The position numbers were made by a program, and so were the translations under genes. The notes beneath the pieces were generated by a model. That model worked only from the letters and a program-made list of their open reading frames with translations. It ran no database searches and had not been told where the DNA came from. DNA of 64,000 bases, from the NCBI RefSeq assembly GCF_003813985.1, contig NZ_CP033897.1:1612001-1676000 (forward strand), given 5' to 3'. The DNA is from Corynebacterium gerontici (GTDB lineage Bacteria > Actinomycetota > Actinomycetes > Mycobacteriales > Mycobacteriaceae). Position 1 is the stretch's first letter, and each line of letters opens with the position of its first letter. This document shows positions 1-10,293 of this stretch, one piece after another.

Positions 1-1219
1 TCGAGTCAGATGCGGGCGAGCCGGCGTCGCCAAGCGCACCTGCAGCACCGATTATGGCAACGGTAGCCGCGGGAGAAAAGCCAAGCGTTGCACACAAAGG
101 AACGTAGATGGTGGCGATGATCGGCAATGTTGAGAAAGAGGAGCCGATGCCCATGGTGACGATCAGACCAACCAGGAGCATGGAGAACGCCGCCATGCCT
201 TTGGAATCACCGAAGAGCTCTGCCGAGGCCGTGACCAGCCCCTCAACCTCGCCCGTAGCCTTCATGACCGAGGCGAAGCCTTGCGCGGTGATCATAATGA
301 AGCCGATGAGCGCCATCATGCGCATACCTTGGCTAAATACGTCATCGGCATGCTTCCAGTGCACCGCACCTGTGCCCATGAAAATGGCCAGACCAACCAG
401 CGCGCCGATCAATAACGAGTCTGCCTCAGTTCCCACCGCCTGCATCCACACCTGCACCGCGAAGGTGGCGATGATGGCAATAACGGAGACGATCACCTTG
501 TAGCGCGATATCGCACCTGCGTGCGTGTGCTCTGTGATGTCGACGTTTTGATAGTCGCGGGGCCGACGGTAACTGAAGAACACAGCGATGAGCAGGCCAA
601 CCAACATGCCAAGCGCGGGAATGGCCATCACATGCAGCACGTTGATTCCTTGAGTGCTCATCCCCGCCTGCTCAATATTTCCCAGCAGAATGTCGTTCAG
701 AAAGATTGAGCCAAAGCCCAGTGGAATCCACATATAAGTGGTGACCAGACCGAAGGTCATCACACAAGCCACGAGCCTGCGGTCGATGCGCAGCTTATTC
801 ATCACGGCCAGCAGCGGCGGCACGATGAGCGGGATGAATGCAATGTGCACTGGAATGAGGTTTTGGCTCATGATGCTCATCGCCAAAATGCCCAGCAGCA
901 TCAGCCACTTGGTCACCGCGACAGCTCGGGCTCGGGCGACATCAGACTCCACCCCAACTTTGTTCATGATCCAATCTGCAAGCATCTGCGGAAGCCCGGA
1001 GGAGGACACCGCCATGGCAAAAGCACCCAGCAGTGCGTAGCTGAGTGCGATCTTTGCACCACCGGCGAGACCGTCTTCGAAGGCGATCATGGTCTGATCA
1101 ATGCCGAGCCCGGCGATGAGGCCACCGATGAGGGCGCCGAGGAACAGCGAGATGACAACGTGCACCCGTAGCAGCGCCAAGACGAGCATGGCTACCACGG
1201 CAATGAGGACTGCGTTCAT
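1..1219 (-). CDS. Na+/H+ antiporter family membrane protein (3' end cut off by window)
   Basis: Read on the minus strand from ATG at 1219 (MNAVLIAVVAMLVLALL...), an open frame runs without a stop to the window edge, about 406 codons. The product is very hydrophobic, with repeated 18-22 residue membrane segments, a polar linker (SYRRPRDYQNVDITEHTHAG) in the middle, and Gly/Ser-rich re-entrant-like stretches such as MGIGSSFSTLPIIATIYVPL and GAAGALGDAGSPASDS. This matches the Na+/H+ antiporter family related to Bacillus YuiF and NhaC-type carriers. Family members exchange cations or organic anions across the cytoplasmic membrane; the substrate cannot be read here. No strong ribosome site precedes the ATG, so the start is moderately certain. 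The frames open on the plus strand here are shadows. Confidence 0.8.
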   Translation of the reverse strand, partial: MNAVLIAVVAMLVLALLRVHVVISLFLGALIGGLIAGLGIDQTMIAFEDGLAGGAKIALSYALLGAFAMAVSSSGLPQMLADWIMNKVGVESDVARARAVAVTKWLMLLGILAMSIMSQNLIPVHIAFIPLIVPPLLAVMNKLRIDRRLVACVMTFGLVTTYMWIPLGFGSIFLNDILLGNIEQAGMSTQGINVLHVMAIPALGMLVGLLIAVFFSYRRPRDYQNVDITEHTHAGAISRYKVIVSVIAIIATFAVQVWMQAVGTEADSLLIGALVGLAIFMGTGAVHWKHADDVFSQGMRMMALIGFIMITAQGFASVMKATGEVEGLVTASAELFGDSKGMAAFSMLLVGLIVTMGIGSSFSTLPIIATIYVPLCATLGFSPAATVAIIGAAGALGDAGSPASDS

Positions 1220-1261
1220 AGGCAATCAATTTAATCAAGCCAAGCGCATATTCCACATTTC

Positions 1262-1277
1262 TACCCCGCTTGGGGTA
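1262..1277. promoter_or_regulatory. small inverted repeat upstream of the antiporter gene
   Basis: TACCCC-GCTT-GGGGTA forms a perfect 6-bp inverted repeat about 45 bases upstream of the antiporter start. It could be a repressor site or a hairpin. There is no U-tract, so a terminator is less likely. Confidence 0.3.
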
Positions 1278-1358
1278 CCGCTTTGAATACGCTGTTGCGC
1301 GGCATTCTAAGGCACACGTAATGAGAGGAAGTCCGCCCGGGTGCTGCGCTGAAAATAT

Positions 1359-2084
1359 TTAAGGCACGAGTGCAGCACTGCCCAGATCTGGAACAACGCG
1401 CACTGCCTGCACATCCTGGGTGAGTTGCTCGCTCGGACCGTCGGTATTCGCAGCAATCACGAATCCCGGACCATAGCTTGCGGTGGCATGCACACTCTGG
1501 CGATCATCCGACCAACCAAACTTTGTGGCCCAGATGCCAGGCAGAGTCGCGGTGCCATAATCCTGGTGATAACCATCGGCTGCCACGGGAGAGGCGGTAC
1601 GCATACCGTTGATCAGTGGCCAAGCAACAGGATCCATTGCGATGGCCTGCAGGAAGGTGGTCATATCATTCGTCGAAGTGGTGGTGTTGCCCCAGAAACC
1701 GTTGTAGTGCGTGGTAGTGAGCCCGAATTGAGCGATCACCTCCGGGATCGCCTGCGGGTATTTCCGGTCCAGCTCTGTGGCGATGTTGTCATCGGAAAAG
1801 CGGATCATCTGCTCCACCTTCGCCTGATCTTCCGGGGCACCATGGTGCAAAACCCAGTAGCCGAGGTAGAGCTTGGATAGAGACAACGCCGGGCGCGATT
1901 CATTCGCATTTGGGGTAGCGGCGTTGATGCCAACGGGTGTCTGGACGCTGATTTGGGTCCTATCGGGCACTCCTTGCAGCGGTACGGTGACGGCTTGCGC
2001 AACGGGGACAACGACAAGCGCTGCCGCTGCGACGCTCAGGCTCAAAGTGGCGTTGCGCTTGGCATGGCGGGGGCGTGATTTCAT
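1359..2084 (-). CDS. secreted serine-hydrolase-like (beta-lactamase/PBP fold) protein
   Basis: About 241 residues. The N-terminus is a classic signal peptide: basic MKSRPRHAKR, then a hydrophobic Ala/Val-rich core ending AQA. The mature part has SLSKLY (an SxxK-like site), SDDNIA (an SDN-like triad) and TKFGW (a KTG-like strand). These three occur in the order and rough spacing of class A beta-lactamase-like serine hydrolases. It is shorter than true beta-lactamases, so the substrate is unknown; a cell-wall or peptide ester target is plausible. Two ATGs lie at 2090 and 2084. The ribosome site GAAGGA is only a base or two from the first but about 7 bases from the second, so I choose 2084. Confidence 0.65.
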   Translation of the reverse strand: MKSRPRHAKRNATLSLSVAAAALVVVPVAQAVTVPLQGVPDRTQISVQTPVGINAATPNANESRPALSLSKLYLGYWVLHHGAPEDQAKVEQMIRFSDDNIATELDRKYPQAIPEVIAQFGLTTTHYNGFWGNTTTSTNDMTTFLQAIAMDPVAWPLINGMRTASPVAADGYHQDYGTATLPGIWATKFGWSDDRQSVHATASYGPGFVIAANTDGPSEQLTQDVQAVRVVPDLGSAALVP

Positions 2085-2249
2085 GTTCATTCCTTCAGGC
2101 TGAAAGTTTCGACGTACCTCGGCCTGGCTGCTTGGACGCTAGGCGACGCCAGGTTCTCCGAGGAGACTTCTGAAAGCATACCCCCTCACCTCTACCCCAG
2201 AACCCCCGCATCGATCGCTAAAAATGCTGAACATTCAGGGAATTTGTCA

Positions 2250-2278
2250 TATAGTGCACATTACCTGTTGAGTAATAG
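2250..2278 (+). promoter_or_regulatory. gltB promoter -10 and possible AmtR operator
   Basis: TATAGT at 2250-2255 is a good -10 element. Just downstream, CTGT-N6-ATAG at 2265-2278 differs by one base from the AmtR half-site pattern CTAT-N6-ATAG. AmtR is the corynebacterial nitrogen repressor, and gltBD is a known AmtR target in C. glutamicum. A site between the -10 and the start codon would suit repression. The match itself is seen; the function is inferred. Confidence 0.45.
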
Positions 2279-2310
2279 GTAGAAATTCGAGATCTCCACA
2301 GAAGGTGCCC

Positions 2311-5300
2311 ATGCACAAAATCGGCCTCTATAACCCCGAACACGAGTCAGACGCCTGCGGTGTGGCCTTCGTGGCCAACATGCACGGCCACGCCTCTCGC
2401 GAGCTCATCGACCACGCCATCCAGGCACTCGTCAATTTGGATCACCGCGGTGCAGCAGGTGCTGAAAAGAACACCGGTGACGGTGCCGGTATCCTCTTAC
2501 AAATCCCCGACGCTTTCTACCGGCAGGTATGCGAATTCACACTGCCGTCGCAAGGCGAGTACGCCACTGGCATCGCCTTCCTGCCAAAGGCACGCATGGC
2601 AATGCTGGACGCTAAGCGCGAGATCGAGGCCATTGCTCAAGAAGAAGGCGCACACGTCCTAGGGTGGCGCTCCGTGCCCACCAACCCTGAGGGCTTAGGC
2701 GAGATGGCGCTTGATGCCATGCCGAGTTTCGAGCAGGTCTTCATCAGTGCCGAGCGCGAAGGCACCCCGCTTTCAGGCATTGAGCTTGACCGCGTTATGT
2801 TCTTCATCCGCAAGCGCTGCGAACGCGAACTGGGCACCAAAAACGGCGAAGAGACCGTCTATTTCCCATCGTTGAGCTCCCGCACCATCGTGTACAAAGG
2901 CATGCTCACCACCCCGCAGTTGGCACACTTCTACGCTGACCTGCGCGATCCCCGCCTCACCAGCGCCATCGCATTGGTTCACTCGCGCTTTTCGACGAAC
3001 ACCTTCCCCGCCTGGCCTCTGGCACACCCGTATCGCCTGGTGGCGCACAACGGAGAGATCAACACCGTGCGCGGCAACGAAAACTGGATGCGCGCGCGTG
3101 AATCCCTGATCCGCTCCGAGCAGCTCGGGTCCTTGGATCGTGTGCTGCCGATCTGCACGCCCACGGGTTCCGACACCGCCCGTTTTGACGAGGCACTGGA
3201 GCTGCTGCATTTGGGCGGGCGCAGCCTGCCCCACGCGGTGATGATGACCATCCCCCAGGCATGGGAGCATGCAGAGATCGACCCCGAGCTGCGGGATTTC
3301 TATGAGTATCACTCCTGCCTCATGGAACCCTGGGACGGCCCGGCGGCCGTCGCATTCACCGACGGCACGCTGGTGGGCGCCACTTTGGACCGCAACGGTT
3401 TGCGCCCCGGACGCATCTGGATCACCGATGACGGCCTGGTAGTGATGGCGTCAGAGGCTGGCGTTTTGGACATCCCGGCGGAGAAGATCGTCAAGCGTAC
3501 CCGCGTGCAACCAGGCCGCATGTTCTTGGTGGACACCGCAGCGGGCCGCATCATCGAAGATGGAGAGATCAAGCGCGAGCTCGCCACCGCCGAGCCTTAT
3601 GGGCAGTGGATTGAGCAGAACTTCGTCCACCTCAAGGATCTGCCCCAGACCCGCTATGAGTACATGCCGCACAATCGCGCGGTGCTGCGCCAGCGGGTGT
3701 TCGGCATTACTGAAGAGGACGTGGATCTCATCATCCGCCCAATGGCGCTCGACGCCGCCGAAGCGATTGGTTCCATGGGCTCCGATACGCCCATCGCTGC
3801 ACTTTCGGCGCGCCCCCGCATGATCTTCGATTTCTTCGCGCAACGTTTCGCGCAGGTGACGAATCCACCGTTGGACTCCATCCGCGAAAAGCCGGTCACT
3901 AGTATGTTCACGTTGCTCGGCGCGCAGTCAGATGTGCTCAATCCAGACGCCGAGGCCGCCCGTCGAATCCACATGGATCACCCGGTCATCGATAACCACG
4001 AGCTCGCGACCTTGATCCACGCCGACGATAATGGCGATTGGCCTGCGTTCGGCGCGGCTGTGATATCGGGGCTTTACCCCGTGGCCCACCACGGCGCCGG
4101 CATGCGCGAAGCGATTGCGCGGGTGCGTCGAGAAGTTTCCGAGGCGATAGCCGAGGGCAAGTCCATCATCGTGCTCTCCGACCGCGAATCCGACGAGCGC
4201 TTCGCCCCGATCCCCTCGCTGCTGCTCACCTCCGCTGTGCACCAGCACCTGGTGGCCGAGCGCACCCGCACCCGCGCATCCCTGGTGATCGAATCCGGCG
4301 ACGCCCGCGAGGTGCACCATTTGGCAATGCTCATCAGCTTTGGTGCGGACGCTATCAACCCCTACATGGCATTCGAGACCATCGATGAGCTACGCATGAA
4401 GGGCCAACTGGGCGAGCTTAGCCTGGACGAGGCCTGCCGCAACTACATCACCGCCGCCACCACCGGCGTGCTCAAAGTGATGTCGAAAATGGGCATCGCT
4501 ACTGTGGCTTCCTACCGCGGGGCTCAGCTTGCCGACGTCACCGGCCTGCACCAAGAGCTGCTGGACGAATATTTCGGCGGCGTACACTCCCCCATTTCGG
4601 GCGCAGATCTTGAAGACATTGCCGACGACGTTCGCGCCCGCCACCGCGGCGCCTTCCTGCCACGCCCCGAGGAGCACGCCCACCGCGAGCTCGACCTAGG
4701 CGGTGAATACAAGTGGCGTCGCGAAGGTGAATACCACCTGTTTAACCCGGAGACCATCTTCAAGCTGCAGCACGCCACGAAGACAGGCCAGTACAACATC
4801 TTCAAGGAATACACCCGCAAGGTCGATGACCAGTCAAAACGTCTCGCTACTATTCGCGGGCTGTTTGAATTCAACTCTGATCGTCAGCCGATTTCGGTGG
4901 ACGAGGTGGAGCCGGTTGCAGACATTGTGAAGCGTTTTTCCACCGGTGCGATGAGCTACGGCTCCATCTCTGCCGAGGCGCACGAGATGCTGGCCATTGC
5001 GATGAACCGTCTGGGCGGCATGTCCAATTCCGGTGAGGGCGGCGAGGATCCGGCGCGCTTTGCAGTGGCGCCCAACGGCGACTGGAAGCGTTCAGCGATT
5101 AAGCAGGTGGCGTCGGGGCGCTTCGGCGTCACCAGCCACTATTTGAGCAATTGCACCGACATTCAGATCAAGATGGCGCAGGGCGCAAAGCCCGGCGAGG
5201 GTGGACAATTGCCCCCGCACAAGGTGTATCCCTGGGTGGCCGAGGTGCGTATCACCACCCCTGGCGTGGGCCTGATCTCTCCCCCGCCGCACCACGATAT

Positions 5301-6888
5301 TTACTCCATCGAGGATTTAGCGCAGCTCATTCACGATTTGAAGAACGCGAATCCGGACGCCCGCATCCACGTCAAGCTCGTGGCGGAGCAGGGTATCGGT
5401 GCCGTTGCCGCTGGTGTGTCCAAGGCACACGCCGATGTGGTGCTGGTGTCTGGCCACGATGGCGGCACAGGTGCATCGCCGCTGACTTCCCTGAAGCACG
5501 CCGGTGGCCCTTGGGAGCTCGGGCTAGCGGAAACACAGCAAACGCTGCTGCTCAATGGGTTGCGCGATCGTATTCGTGTGCAGTGCGATGGCCAACTCAA
5601 GACTGGCCGCGACGTGGTCATTGCTGCGCTGCTGGGCGCCGAGGAGTTCGGCTTTGCCACCGCCCCGCTGGTGGTTGAGGGCTGCATCATGATGCGCGTA
5701 TGCCACCTGGATACATGCCCGGTGGGCATTGCCACGCAAAACCCGGATCTTCGCAAGAAGTTCACCGGGCGCGCGGAGCACGTGGTGAACTTCTTCACCT
5801 TCATTGCTCAGGAGGTGCGCGAGTACCTGGCTGAGCTTGGATTCCGCTCCATAGACGAGGCAGTGGGTCAGGCGCAGGTGCTGCGCATGACCAAGGAACC
5901 CGCTACGGAGCGCGCCGCCAAGTTGGATTTGAGCCCCATCTTTGAGCGTGTGGAGTCCCCGCACTTCCGCAACCAGAACCTGCGCTGCACCAAGAGTCAG
6001 GATCATTCGCTGGCGAAGGCGCTGGACAATCAGATCATCGCCGATACGCAGCTCACCATTGATGCAGCGGCGGCGAAGAGTTCAGCGAGCGCCCCGGCTT
6101 GGATGGCCGCCGGGGAAAATCCGCAGATTGAGCTGCACTACCCAATTAGCAATGTGCACCGCTCGGTTGGCACGATGACTGGTTCACGTGTCACCCGCGC
6201 CGCCGGTGCCGCTGGTCTCCCGGATAACACGTTGCAGCTCAACTTTACGGGCTCTGCTGGCAACAGTTTTGGCGCCTTCGTGCCAAAGGGCATGACGCTC
6301 ACGCTCACCGGCGACGCCAACGACTTCGTGGGCAAGGGCCTTTCGGGCGGTCGGATTATCGTTCGCCCGCACGCGCAGGCGCCACAGCAGCTTGAGCACA
6401 ATCCGGACATCATCGCGGGCAACGTGGTGGCCTATGGCGCTACCAGCGGCGAGTTGTTCATCGGCGGCTCGGTGGGCGAACGCTTCTGCGTGCGTAATTC
6501 CGGTGCCACCGCGGTGGTGCAGGGTATTGGCAACCATGGTTGTGAATACATGACCGGCGGCATGGTGCTCATTGCCGGTGCAGTGGGCGATAACTTTGGT
6601 GCTGGCATGTCCGGCGGTGTCGCTTACCTGCGCAAACAGGATGGCCTGGAGGCGAAGTTGAACCCTTCGGTTGCCGGGGGCGTCGAAAAGCTTCTCGACG
6701 AAGACCGCGCCACCATCACCCGCCTGCTCAACACGCACCAGGACGCTACCGGTTGTGAGCTGGGGCTTGGGCCGGAGGACTTTATCAAGATTGTGCCGCC
6801 GCCGTATCGCAAGGTTTTGGACGTCATCGAGGCGGCCAAGGCCGAGGGCCGGGACGTCAACGTAGCAATTATGGAGGCAGTGAAATAA
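2311..6888 (+). CDS. gltB: glutamate synthase (NADPH) large subunit
   Basis: A protein of 1525 residues, the usual GltB length. It transfers the glutamine amide to 2-oxoglutarate, making two glutamates together with GltD. Order of domains: a short propeptide, then Cys16 (ESDACGVAF) as N-terminal nucleophile of the class II glutaminase, with [20 protein letters not shown] and [13 protein letters not shown]; the central domain; an FMN-binding synthase barrel ([34 protein letters not shown]); a 3Fe-4S cysteine cluster ([15 protein letters not shown]); and the C-terminal beta-helix with repeated Gly motifs. ATG 2311 follows GAAGG by 5 bases; an upstream GTG at 2305 is inside that site and is less likely. 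The gene overlaps gltD by one base. It carries two copies of dispersed word A (2988-2997, 6681-6690). Confidence 0.97.
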   Translation: MHKIGLYNPEHESDACGVAFVANMHGHASRELIDHAIQALVNLDHRGAAGAEKNTGDGAGILLQIPDAFYRQVCEFTLPSQGEYATGIAFLPKARMAMLDAKREIEAIAQEEGAHVLGWRSVPTNPEGLGEMALDAMPSFEQVFISAEREGTPLSGIELDRVMFFIRKRCERELGTKNGEETVYFPSLSSRTIVYKGMLTTPQLAHFYADLRDPRLTSAIALVHSRFSTNTFPAWPLAHPYRLVAHNGEINTVRGNENWMRARESLIRSEQLGSLDRVLPICTPTGSDTARFDEALELLHLGGRSLPHAVMMTIPQAWEHAEIDPELRDFYEYHSCLMEPWDGPAAVAFTDGTLVGATLDRNGLRPGRIWITDDGLVVMASEAGVLDIPAEKIVKRTRVQPGRMFLVDTAAGRIIEDGEIKRELATAEPYGQWIEQNFVHLKDLPQTRYEYMPHNRAVLRQRVFGITEEDVDLIIRPMALDAAEAIGSMGSDTPIAALSARPRMIFDFFAQRFAQVTNPPLDSIREKPVTSMFTLLGAQSDVLNPDAEAARRIHMDHPVIDNHELATLIHADDNGDWPAFGAAVISGLYPVAHHGAGMREAIARVRREVSEAIAEGKSIIVLSDRESDERFAPIPSLLLTSAVHQHLVAERTRTRASLVIESGDAREVHHLAMLISFGADAINPYMAFETIDELRMKGQLGELSLDEACRNYITAATTGVLKVMSKMGIATVASYRGAQLADVTGLHQELLDEYFGGVHSPISGADLEDIADDVRARHRGAFLPRPEEHAHRELDLGGEYKWRREGEYHLFNPETIFKLQHATKTGQYNIFKEYTRKVDDQSKRLATIRGLFEFNSDRQPISVDEVEPVADIVKRFSTGAMSYGSISAEAHEMLAIAMNRLGGMSNSGEGGEDPARFAVAPNGDWKRSAIKQVASGRFGVTSHYLSNCTDIQIKMAQGAKPGEGGQLPPHKVYPWVAEVRITTPGVGLISPPPHHDIYSIEDLAQLIHDLKNANPDARIHVKLVAEQGIGAVAAGVSKAHADVVLVSGHDGGTGASPLTSLKHAGGPWELGLAETQQTLLLNGLRDRIRVQCDGQLKTGRDVVIAALLGAEEFGFATAPLVVEGCIMMRVCHLDTCPVGIATQNPDLRKKFTGRAEHVVNFFTFIAQEVREYLAELGFRSIDEAVGQAQVLRMTKEPATERAAKLDLSPIFERVESPHFRNQNLRCTKSQDHSLAKALDNQIIADTQLTIDAAAAKSSASAPAWMAAGENPQIELHYPISNVHRSVGTMTGSRVTRAAGAAGLPDNTLQLNFTGSAGNSFGAFVPKGMTLTLTGDANDFVGKGLSGGRIIVRPHAQAPQQLEHNPDIIAGNVVAYGATSGELFIGGSVGERFCVRNSGATAVVQGIGNHGCEYMTGGMVLIAGAVGDNFGAGMSGGVAYLRKQDGLEAKLNPSVAGGVEKLLDEDRATITRLLNTHQDATGCELGLGPEDFIKIVPPPYRKVLDVIEAAKAEGRDVNVAIMEAVK

Positions 6889-8435
6889 TGGCTGATCCAC
6901 AAGGATTTCTGAAGTTCAACCGCGAAGAGCCAGCGCACCGCCCCGTGCCGCTGCGGTTGATGGACTACTCCGAGGTGTACGAGCCCGCCCCGGATGGGCA
7001 GATCGAACGCCAAGCCACCCGTTGCATGGACTGCGGCGTGCCTTTCTGTCACGAGGGCTGCCCGCTGGGCAATATCATCCCTGAGTGGAATGACCTGGTG
7101 CGCCAAGGCCGCTGGCGCGAGGCTTTCGATCGCTTGCACGCCACCAATAACTTCCCCGAGTTCACCGGACGCTTATGTCCCGCTCCCTGTGAGGGTGCAT
7201 GCGTGCTTGGGATCAATGATGATCCGGTGACCATTAAGAACGTGGAGCTCGCCATCGCCGAGCGCGGCTTTGAGGAAGGCTGGGTGCAACCCATCAAGCC
7301 CACCCTCGATACCGGGATGCGCGTGGCCGTGGTGGGATCTGGACCAGCAGGTTTGGCCGCAGCGCAGCAACTGAAGCGCGCAGGGCACGCGGTGACGGTG
7401 TACGAGCGAGATGATCGCCTGGGCGGGCTGATGCGCTACGGCGTGCCCGAGTACAAGATGGAAAACCGCTGGATCGATCGTCGCCTGGAGCAAATGCGCG
7501 CCGAGGGCACCGAATTCCGCACCGGTGTGTCCCCCACCGCCGCCGATCTGAACGCCTACGACGCCGTGGTGCTGGCCACCGGCACCCCAGTCCCGCGCGA
7601 ACTTCCCGTTGTAGGGCGCGAGCTCGAAGGTATTTACCCGGCAATGGAGTATCTCAACCTCCAAAACCGCGTGTGCGAAGGCGATACGAATACCCCGGCG
7701 ATTAGTGCCAAGGGCAAGAAGGTTGTGATTATCGGCGGCGGCGATACTGGTACAGACTGCTTTGGTACCGCCTTGCGCCAGGGCGCTGCGAGCGTGACGC
7801 AGTTTGATATTCGCCCGCGGGCGCCGAAGCACCGCGCAGCTTCTACCCCGTGGCCGATGTATCCGCTGGTGTATCGCACCGCCACCGCGCACGAGGAGGG
7901 TGAGTATGTGATCAGCGGCGATGAGTCCGCCGCCGAGATTGAAGCACTTGGTCTGGCTACCCGTCAGCCCGGTACGCCCCTGGGTAATCGCGTGTACAAC
8001 GTCAATACCGTGAGCTTCCACGGCGATGACGGCCGCGTGCAGCAGTTGCGCGCCAATGAGGTGCAGGTGGTAAACGGCCGGCGCGAGGCCATCGAGGACA
8101 CAGACTTTGAAATGGACGCTGACCTGGTGCTGTTGGCCCTGGGCTTTAGCGGCGCGGAGCGTGGCGGAGTGACCCACGAGCTGGGCGTGGCTTTTGATGA
8201 GCGCGGCCGCATGGTGCGCGATTCCGAGTACCGCGCGCAGATCAAGCCGCTATTCCCGGGTTTTAAGCCGCCGGTGTATGTGGCGGGCGATAATGGGCGC
8301 GGGCAGTCGTTGATCGTTTGGGCGATCGCCGAGGGTCGTGCCTGCGCCGCTGCGGTGGATGCCGACCTCATGGGCGAAACGGCGTTGCCTGTGGCGGTGA
8401 CCCCGCAGAAGCAGCCTTTGAGCGTTCGCGCTTAA
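6888..8435 (+). CDS. gltD: glutamate synthase small subunit
   Basis: A protein of 515 residues that feeds electrons from NADPH to GltB through FAD and 4Fe-4S clusters. Visible: two N-terminal cysteine groups (CMDCGVPFCHEGCP and CPAPCEGACVLG), a FAD Rossmann motif (VVGSGPAGLAAAQQL) with YGVPEYKM, an NADPH Rossmann motif (IIGGGDTGTDCFGTA) and the C-terminal FAD-contact stretch FPGFKPPVYVAGD. The start codon shares one base with the gltB stop (TAATG), with GGAGG about 10 bases upstream, so the two genes are one transcription unit and are probably translationally coupled. Confidence 0.97.
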   Translation: MADPQGFLKFNREEPAHRPVPLRLMDYSEVYEPAPDGQIERQATRCMDCGVPFCHEGCPLGNIIPEWNDLVRQGRWREAFDRLHATNNFPEFTGRLCPAPCEGACVLGINDDPVTIKNVELAIAERGFEEGWVQPIKPTLDTGMRVAVVGSGPAGLAAAQQLKRAGHAVTVYERDDRLGGLMRYGVPEYKMENRWIDRRLEQMRAEGTEFRTGVSPTAADLNAYDAVVLATGTPVPRELPVVGRELEGIYPAMEYLNLQNRVCEGDTNTPAISAKGKKVVIIGGGDTGTDCFGTALRQGAASVTQFDIRPRAPKHRAASTPWPMYPLVYRTATAHEEGEYVISGDESAAEIEALGLATRQPGTPLGNRVYNVNTVSFHGDDGRVQQLRANEVQVVNGRREAIEDTDFEMDADLVLLALGFSGAERGGVTHELGVAFDERGRMVRDSEYRAQIKPLFPGFKPPVYVAGDNGRGQSLIVWAIAEGRACAAAVDADLMGETALPVAVTPQKQPLSVRA

Positions 8436-8444
8436 CAGTGCCGC

Positions 8445-9014
8445 TTAGCTTTTCGACGCCCCAGCGCCACCCACGCGATGGCGCATCCCCTGGGCGCCAA
8501 CGGCGTTGAGGTCGGGCAGGTCATCTAGGGTGCTGCCGTCGCCCAACTGGTCAAAGGTGACGGTGGAGATGGTGCCGTCCGTTTCCAGGATCATCGCAGC
8601 GATGTTCTCGAAGCTGCCCAGCCCCGCTTGGCGGGCGGCTTGACGCACGTCGGCCTGCCCGAGCCTGGCGGCTTTGAGGCCTTCCGGGAGTAGCTGACCG
8701 GCGCGGACCAGCACCACGGGCGAGGCCGTGACTAGCTTGCGCAGCCCAAGGCGATCGCGGATCACGCGGGCGACGAGGAACTGCAAGCCGAGCATGAGCG
8801 CGATGGCAGCTGCGCCCGAGGTGAAGGCGAGATCCTTGGAGGTGACCGCAGTGGCGAGCATGGAGCCCACGGCCACGGTGACGGCGAAATCGAAGGCGTT
8901 GAACTTAGCCAGTGAGCGGGCACCGGCGATGCGCAGCATCACCAGCAGCGCTAGGTAGGAACTGCTGCCTACCAGCAGGATTCGGATGATCGGGTCAAAG
9001 CCTGAAAACCACAT
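8445..9014 (-). CDS. DUF421 (YetF-like) membrane protein
   Basis: A protein of 189 residues. Three N-terminal membrane segments (ILLVGSSSYLALLVMLRIAG; FDFAVTVAVGSMLATAVTS; GAAAIALMLGLQFLVARVI) are followed by a soluble domain with LVTASPVVLVRAGQLLPEGLKAARLGQADVRQAARQAGL and an ILETDGTISTVTFDQL strand. That architecture is typical of DUF421/YetF proteins, whose role is not established. AAGGGA precedes ATG 9014 by a few bases. It converges on gltD with 9 bases between stops. The last codons, reading GASKS-stop, are formed by a copy of dispersed word A at 8447-8460, so the C-terminus appears shaped by that word. Confidence 0.8.
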   Translation of the reverse strand: MWFSGFDPIIRILLVGSSSYLALLVMLRIAGARSLAKFNAFDFAVTVAVGSMLATAVTSKDLAFTSGAAAIALMLGLQFLVARVIRDRLGLRKLVTASPVVLVRAGQLLPEGLKAARLGQADVRQAARQAGLGSFENIAAMILETDGTISTVTFDQLGDGSTLDDLPDLNAVGAQGMRHRVGGAGASKS

Positions 9015-9134
9015 GTCCCTTAGTATGCCCTACTGATATGCGATGCGCTGCATACCTGAGATACGTTCACGTCCCAGGCCTCTGTTGAGTAACCGGGGAC
9101 GTGAACAGGTTCGGTGTTCAAGCCGGATGGGGTT

Positions 9135-10004
9135 TTATCCGCGACGACGACGCATCAAGAACACGCCACCGCCAACGAGAGCCGCACCGAGAACAATGAT
9201 GCCCAGCACGGAGGCGCCGGTGTTCGCCAGGGAACGCTTATTGTTGTGCGCTTGAGCGGCTTCGGACTTCTTGGCTTCTTCGGACTTCTTCGCTGCCTCT
9301 GACTTTGCTGCCTCGGACTTCTCTTCCGAGTCCTCGTCCTTCTTATCGCCGTCCTTGCTGTCCTCGTCCTTCTTGTCTGGATCCTTCGGATCAACTGGCT
9401 TCGACGCATCCGGGTCCACGACGGTGACCTCGACGATCTTCTTGGCCTGGAATCCCCAGCTATCGTAGGCGGCCAGCGTGACGTAGTAGGTGCCCGGCTT
9501 GGAGGTGTCTACGTTGTTTTCCAGCACCTCGATGGAATCGGTAACGTTACCGTCCTCAGTATCAGTAGCACTCGGGTTGATCAGGGCGATCTCGAATTTC
9601 TCACCCACATTCAAAGTGACGTCCTTGGCGCTAATCACAGGCACGGTGTTCTTTGGAGCAGGCTCGCTGGCCCCCAACACCGTGACGGTGACCGTCTTGG
9701 AGGTCTTCAGGCCGTTTGCGTCTGAGGCAGTAATGGTGACGGGGTACTCGCCGGGAACGCTGGTGTCTACAGACCCGGAAGTAGTCACCGAGGTGATGAC
9801 GTTGCCGTCCTCAGGATCCTGCGCATCGATGTTCAACAGAGAAATGCCATAGTCACCGTTCAGGGGCACGGTCGCATCGTTCGCGGTGATCACCGGTGGC
9901 TGGTTTTCCTGCGCCACAGCGCTGGGGCTTGCCACCATGGCGCCGGCGATAGCGATGGAGCTGCCGAGGGTGACAGCAAGGGCCTTCTTAGAACGTGGAG
10001 TCAT
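9135..10004 (-). CDS. sortase-anchored surface protein with two DUF5011-type Ig-like domains
   Basis: A protein of 289 residues. A signal peptide (MTPRSKKALAVTLGSSIAIAG...AVA) is followed by two similar Ig-like modules at about 35-110 and 118-200. Each has a PVITA/PVISAKD start, a (D/T)EDGNV signature and a PGTYYVTL/PGEYPVTI strand, as in DUF5011/HYR cell-surface repeats. A Lys/Glu/Asp/Ser/Ala-rich spacer (about 205-255) would span the wall. The C-terminus has LANTG (259-263), a hydrophobic helix and RRRRG. LANTG instead of LPxTG fits the LAxTG preference of actinobacterial class E sortases; no sortase gene is in this window. It is probably a wall-displayed adhesin or structural protein with unknown ligand. 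AAAGGA precedes ATG 10004. Confidence 0.85.
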   Translation of the reverse strand: MTPRSKKALAVTLGSSIAIAGAMVASPSAVAQENQPPVITANDATVPLNGDYGISLLNIDAQDPEDGNVITSVTTSGSVDTSVPGEYPVTITASDANGLKTSKTVTVTVLGASEPAPKNTVPVISAKDVTLNVGEKFEIALINPSATDTEDGNVTDSIEVLENNVDTSKPGTYYVTLAAYDSWGFQAKKIVEVTVVDPDASKPVDPKDPDKKDEDSKDGDKKDEDSEEKSEAAKSEAAKKSEEAKKSEAAQAHNNKRSLANTGASVLGIIVLGAALVGGGVFLMRRRRG

Positions 10005-10148
10005 ATCCTTTAACCTTTTCTTCGAGGGGTCTGGGAACCACTGTAGCGAGCAGAAGTACTTTTGTCAGGCAAATCGTTGTTGCTGCACCCGATCGCACGG
10101 CTCACTGACCACACAATCGCCCTAAGTACCCCCATCGTTAGCTACGCC

Positions 10149-10163
10149 AAGCTTTTCGACGCC
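10149..10163 (+). repeat. dispersed word A, intergenic copy
   Basis: AAGCTTTTCGACGCC followed by CCCGCCCC. It lies in the 289-base gap (10005-10293) between the divergent LANTG and FrnE genes. The C-run continues into CCCCCCTTAAAGGA, which resembles a decayed copy of word B. I see nothing else clear in this gap. Confidence 0.8.
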
Positions 10164-10293
10164 CCCGCCCCCCCCTTAAAGGATGTCAAATGCGAGGTAT
10201 GGTTTCCCACCTTCCGCGATGCATATTCTCGGCTTGCGACCGAGTTCCTCACCGCAGTGGAATACGTCCACCCCGCCATCGGTTGCACCGGGC

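Noticed and set aside
108..1286. Several plus-strand frames at the left edge
   Set aside because: They oppose the antiporter gene, which has coherent membrane segments on the minus strand and runs off the window.
7173..8177. 334-codon minus-strand frame in gltD
   Set aside because: Shadow of gltD, with no ribosome site and no recognisable product.
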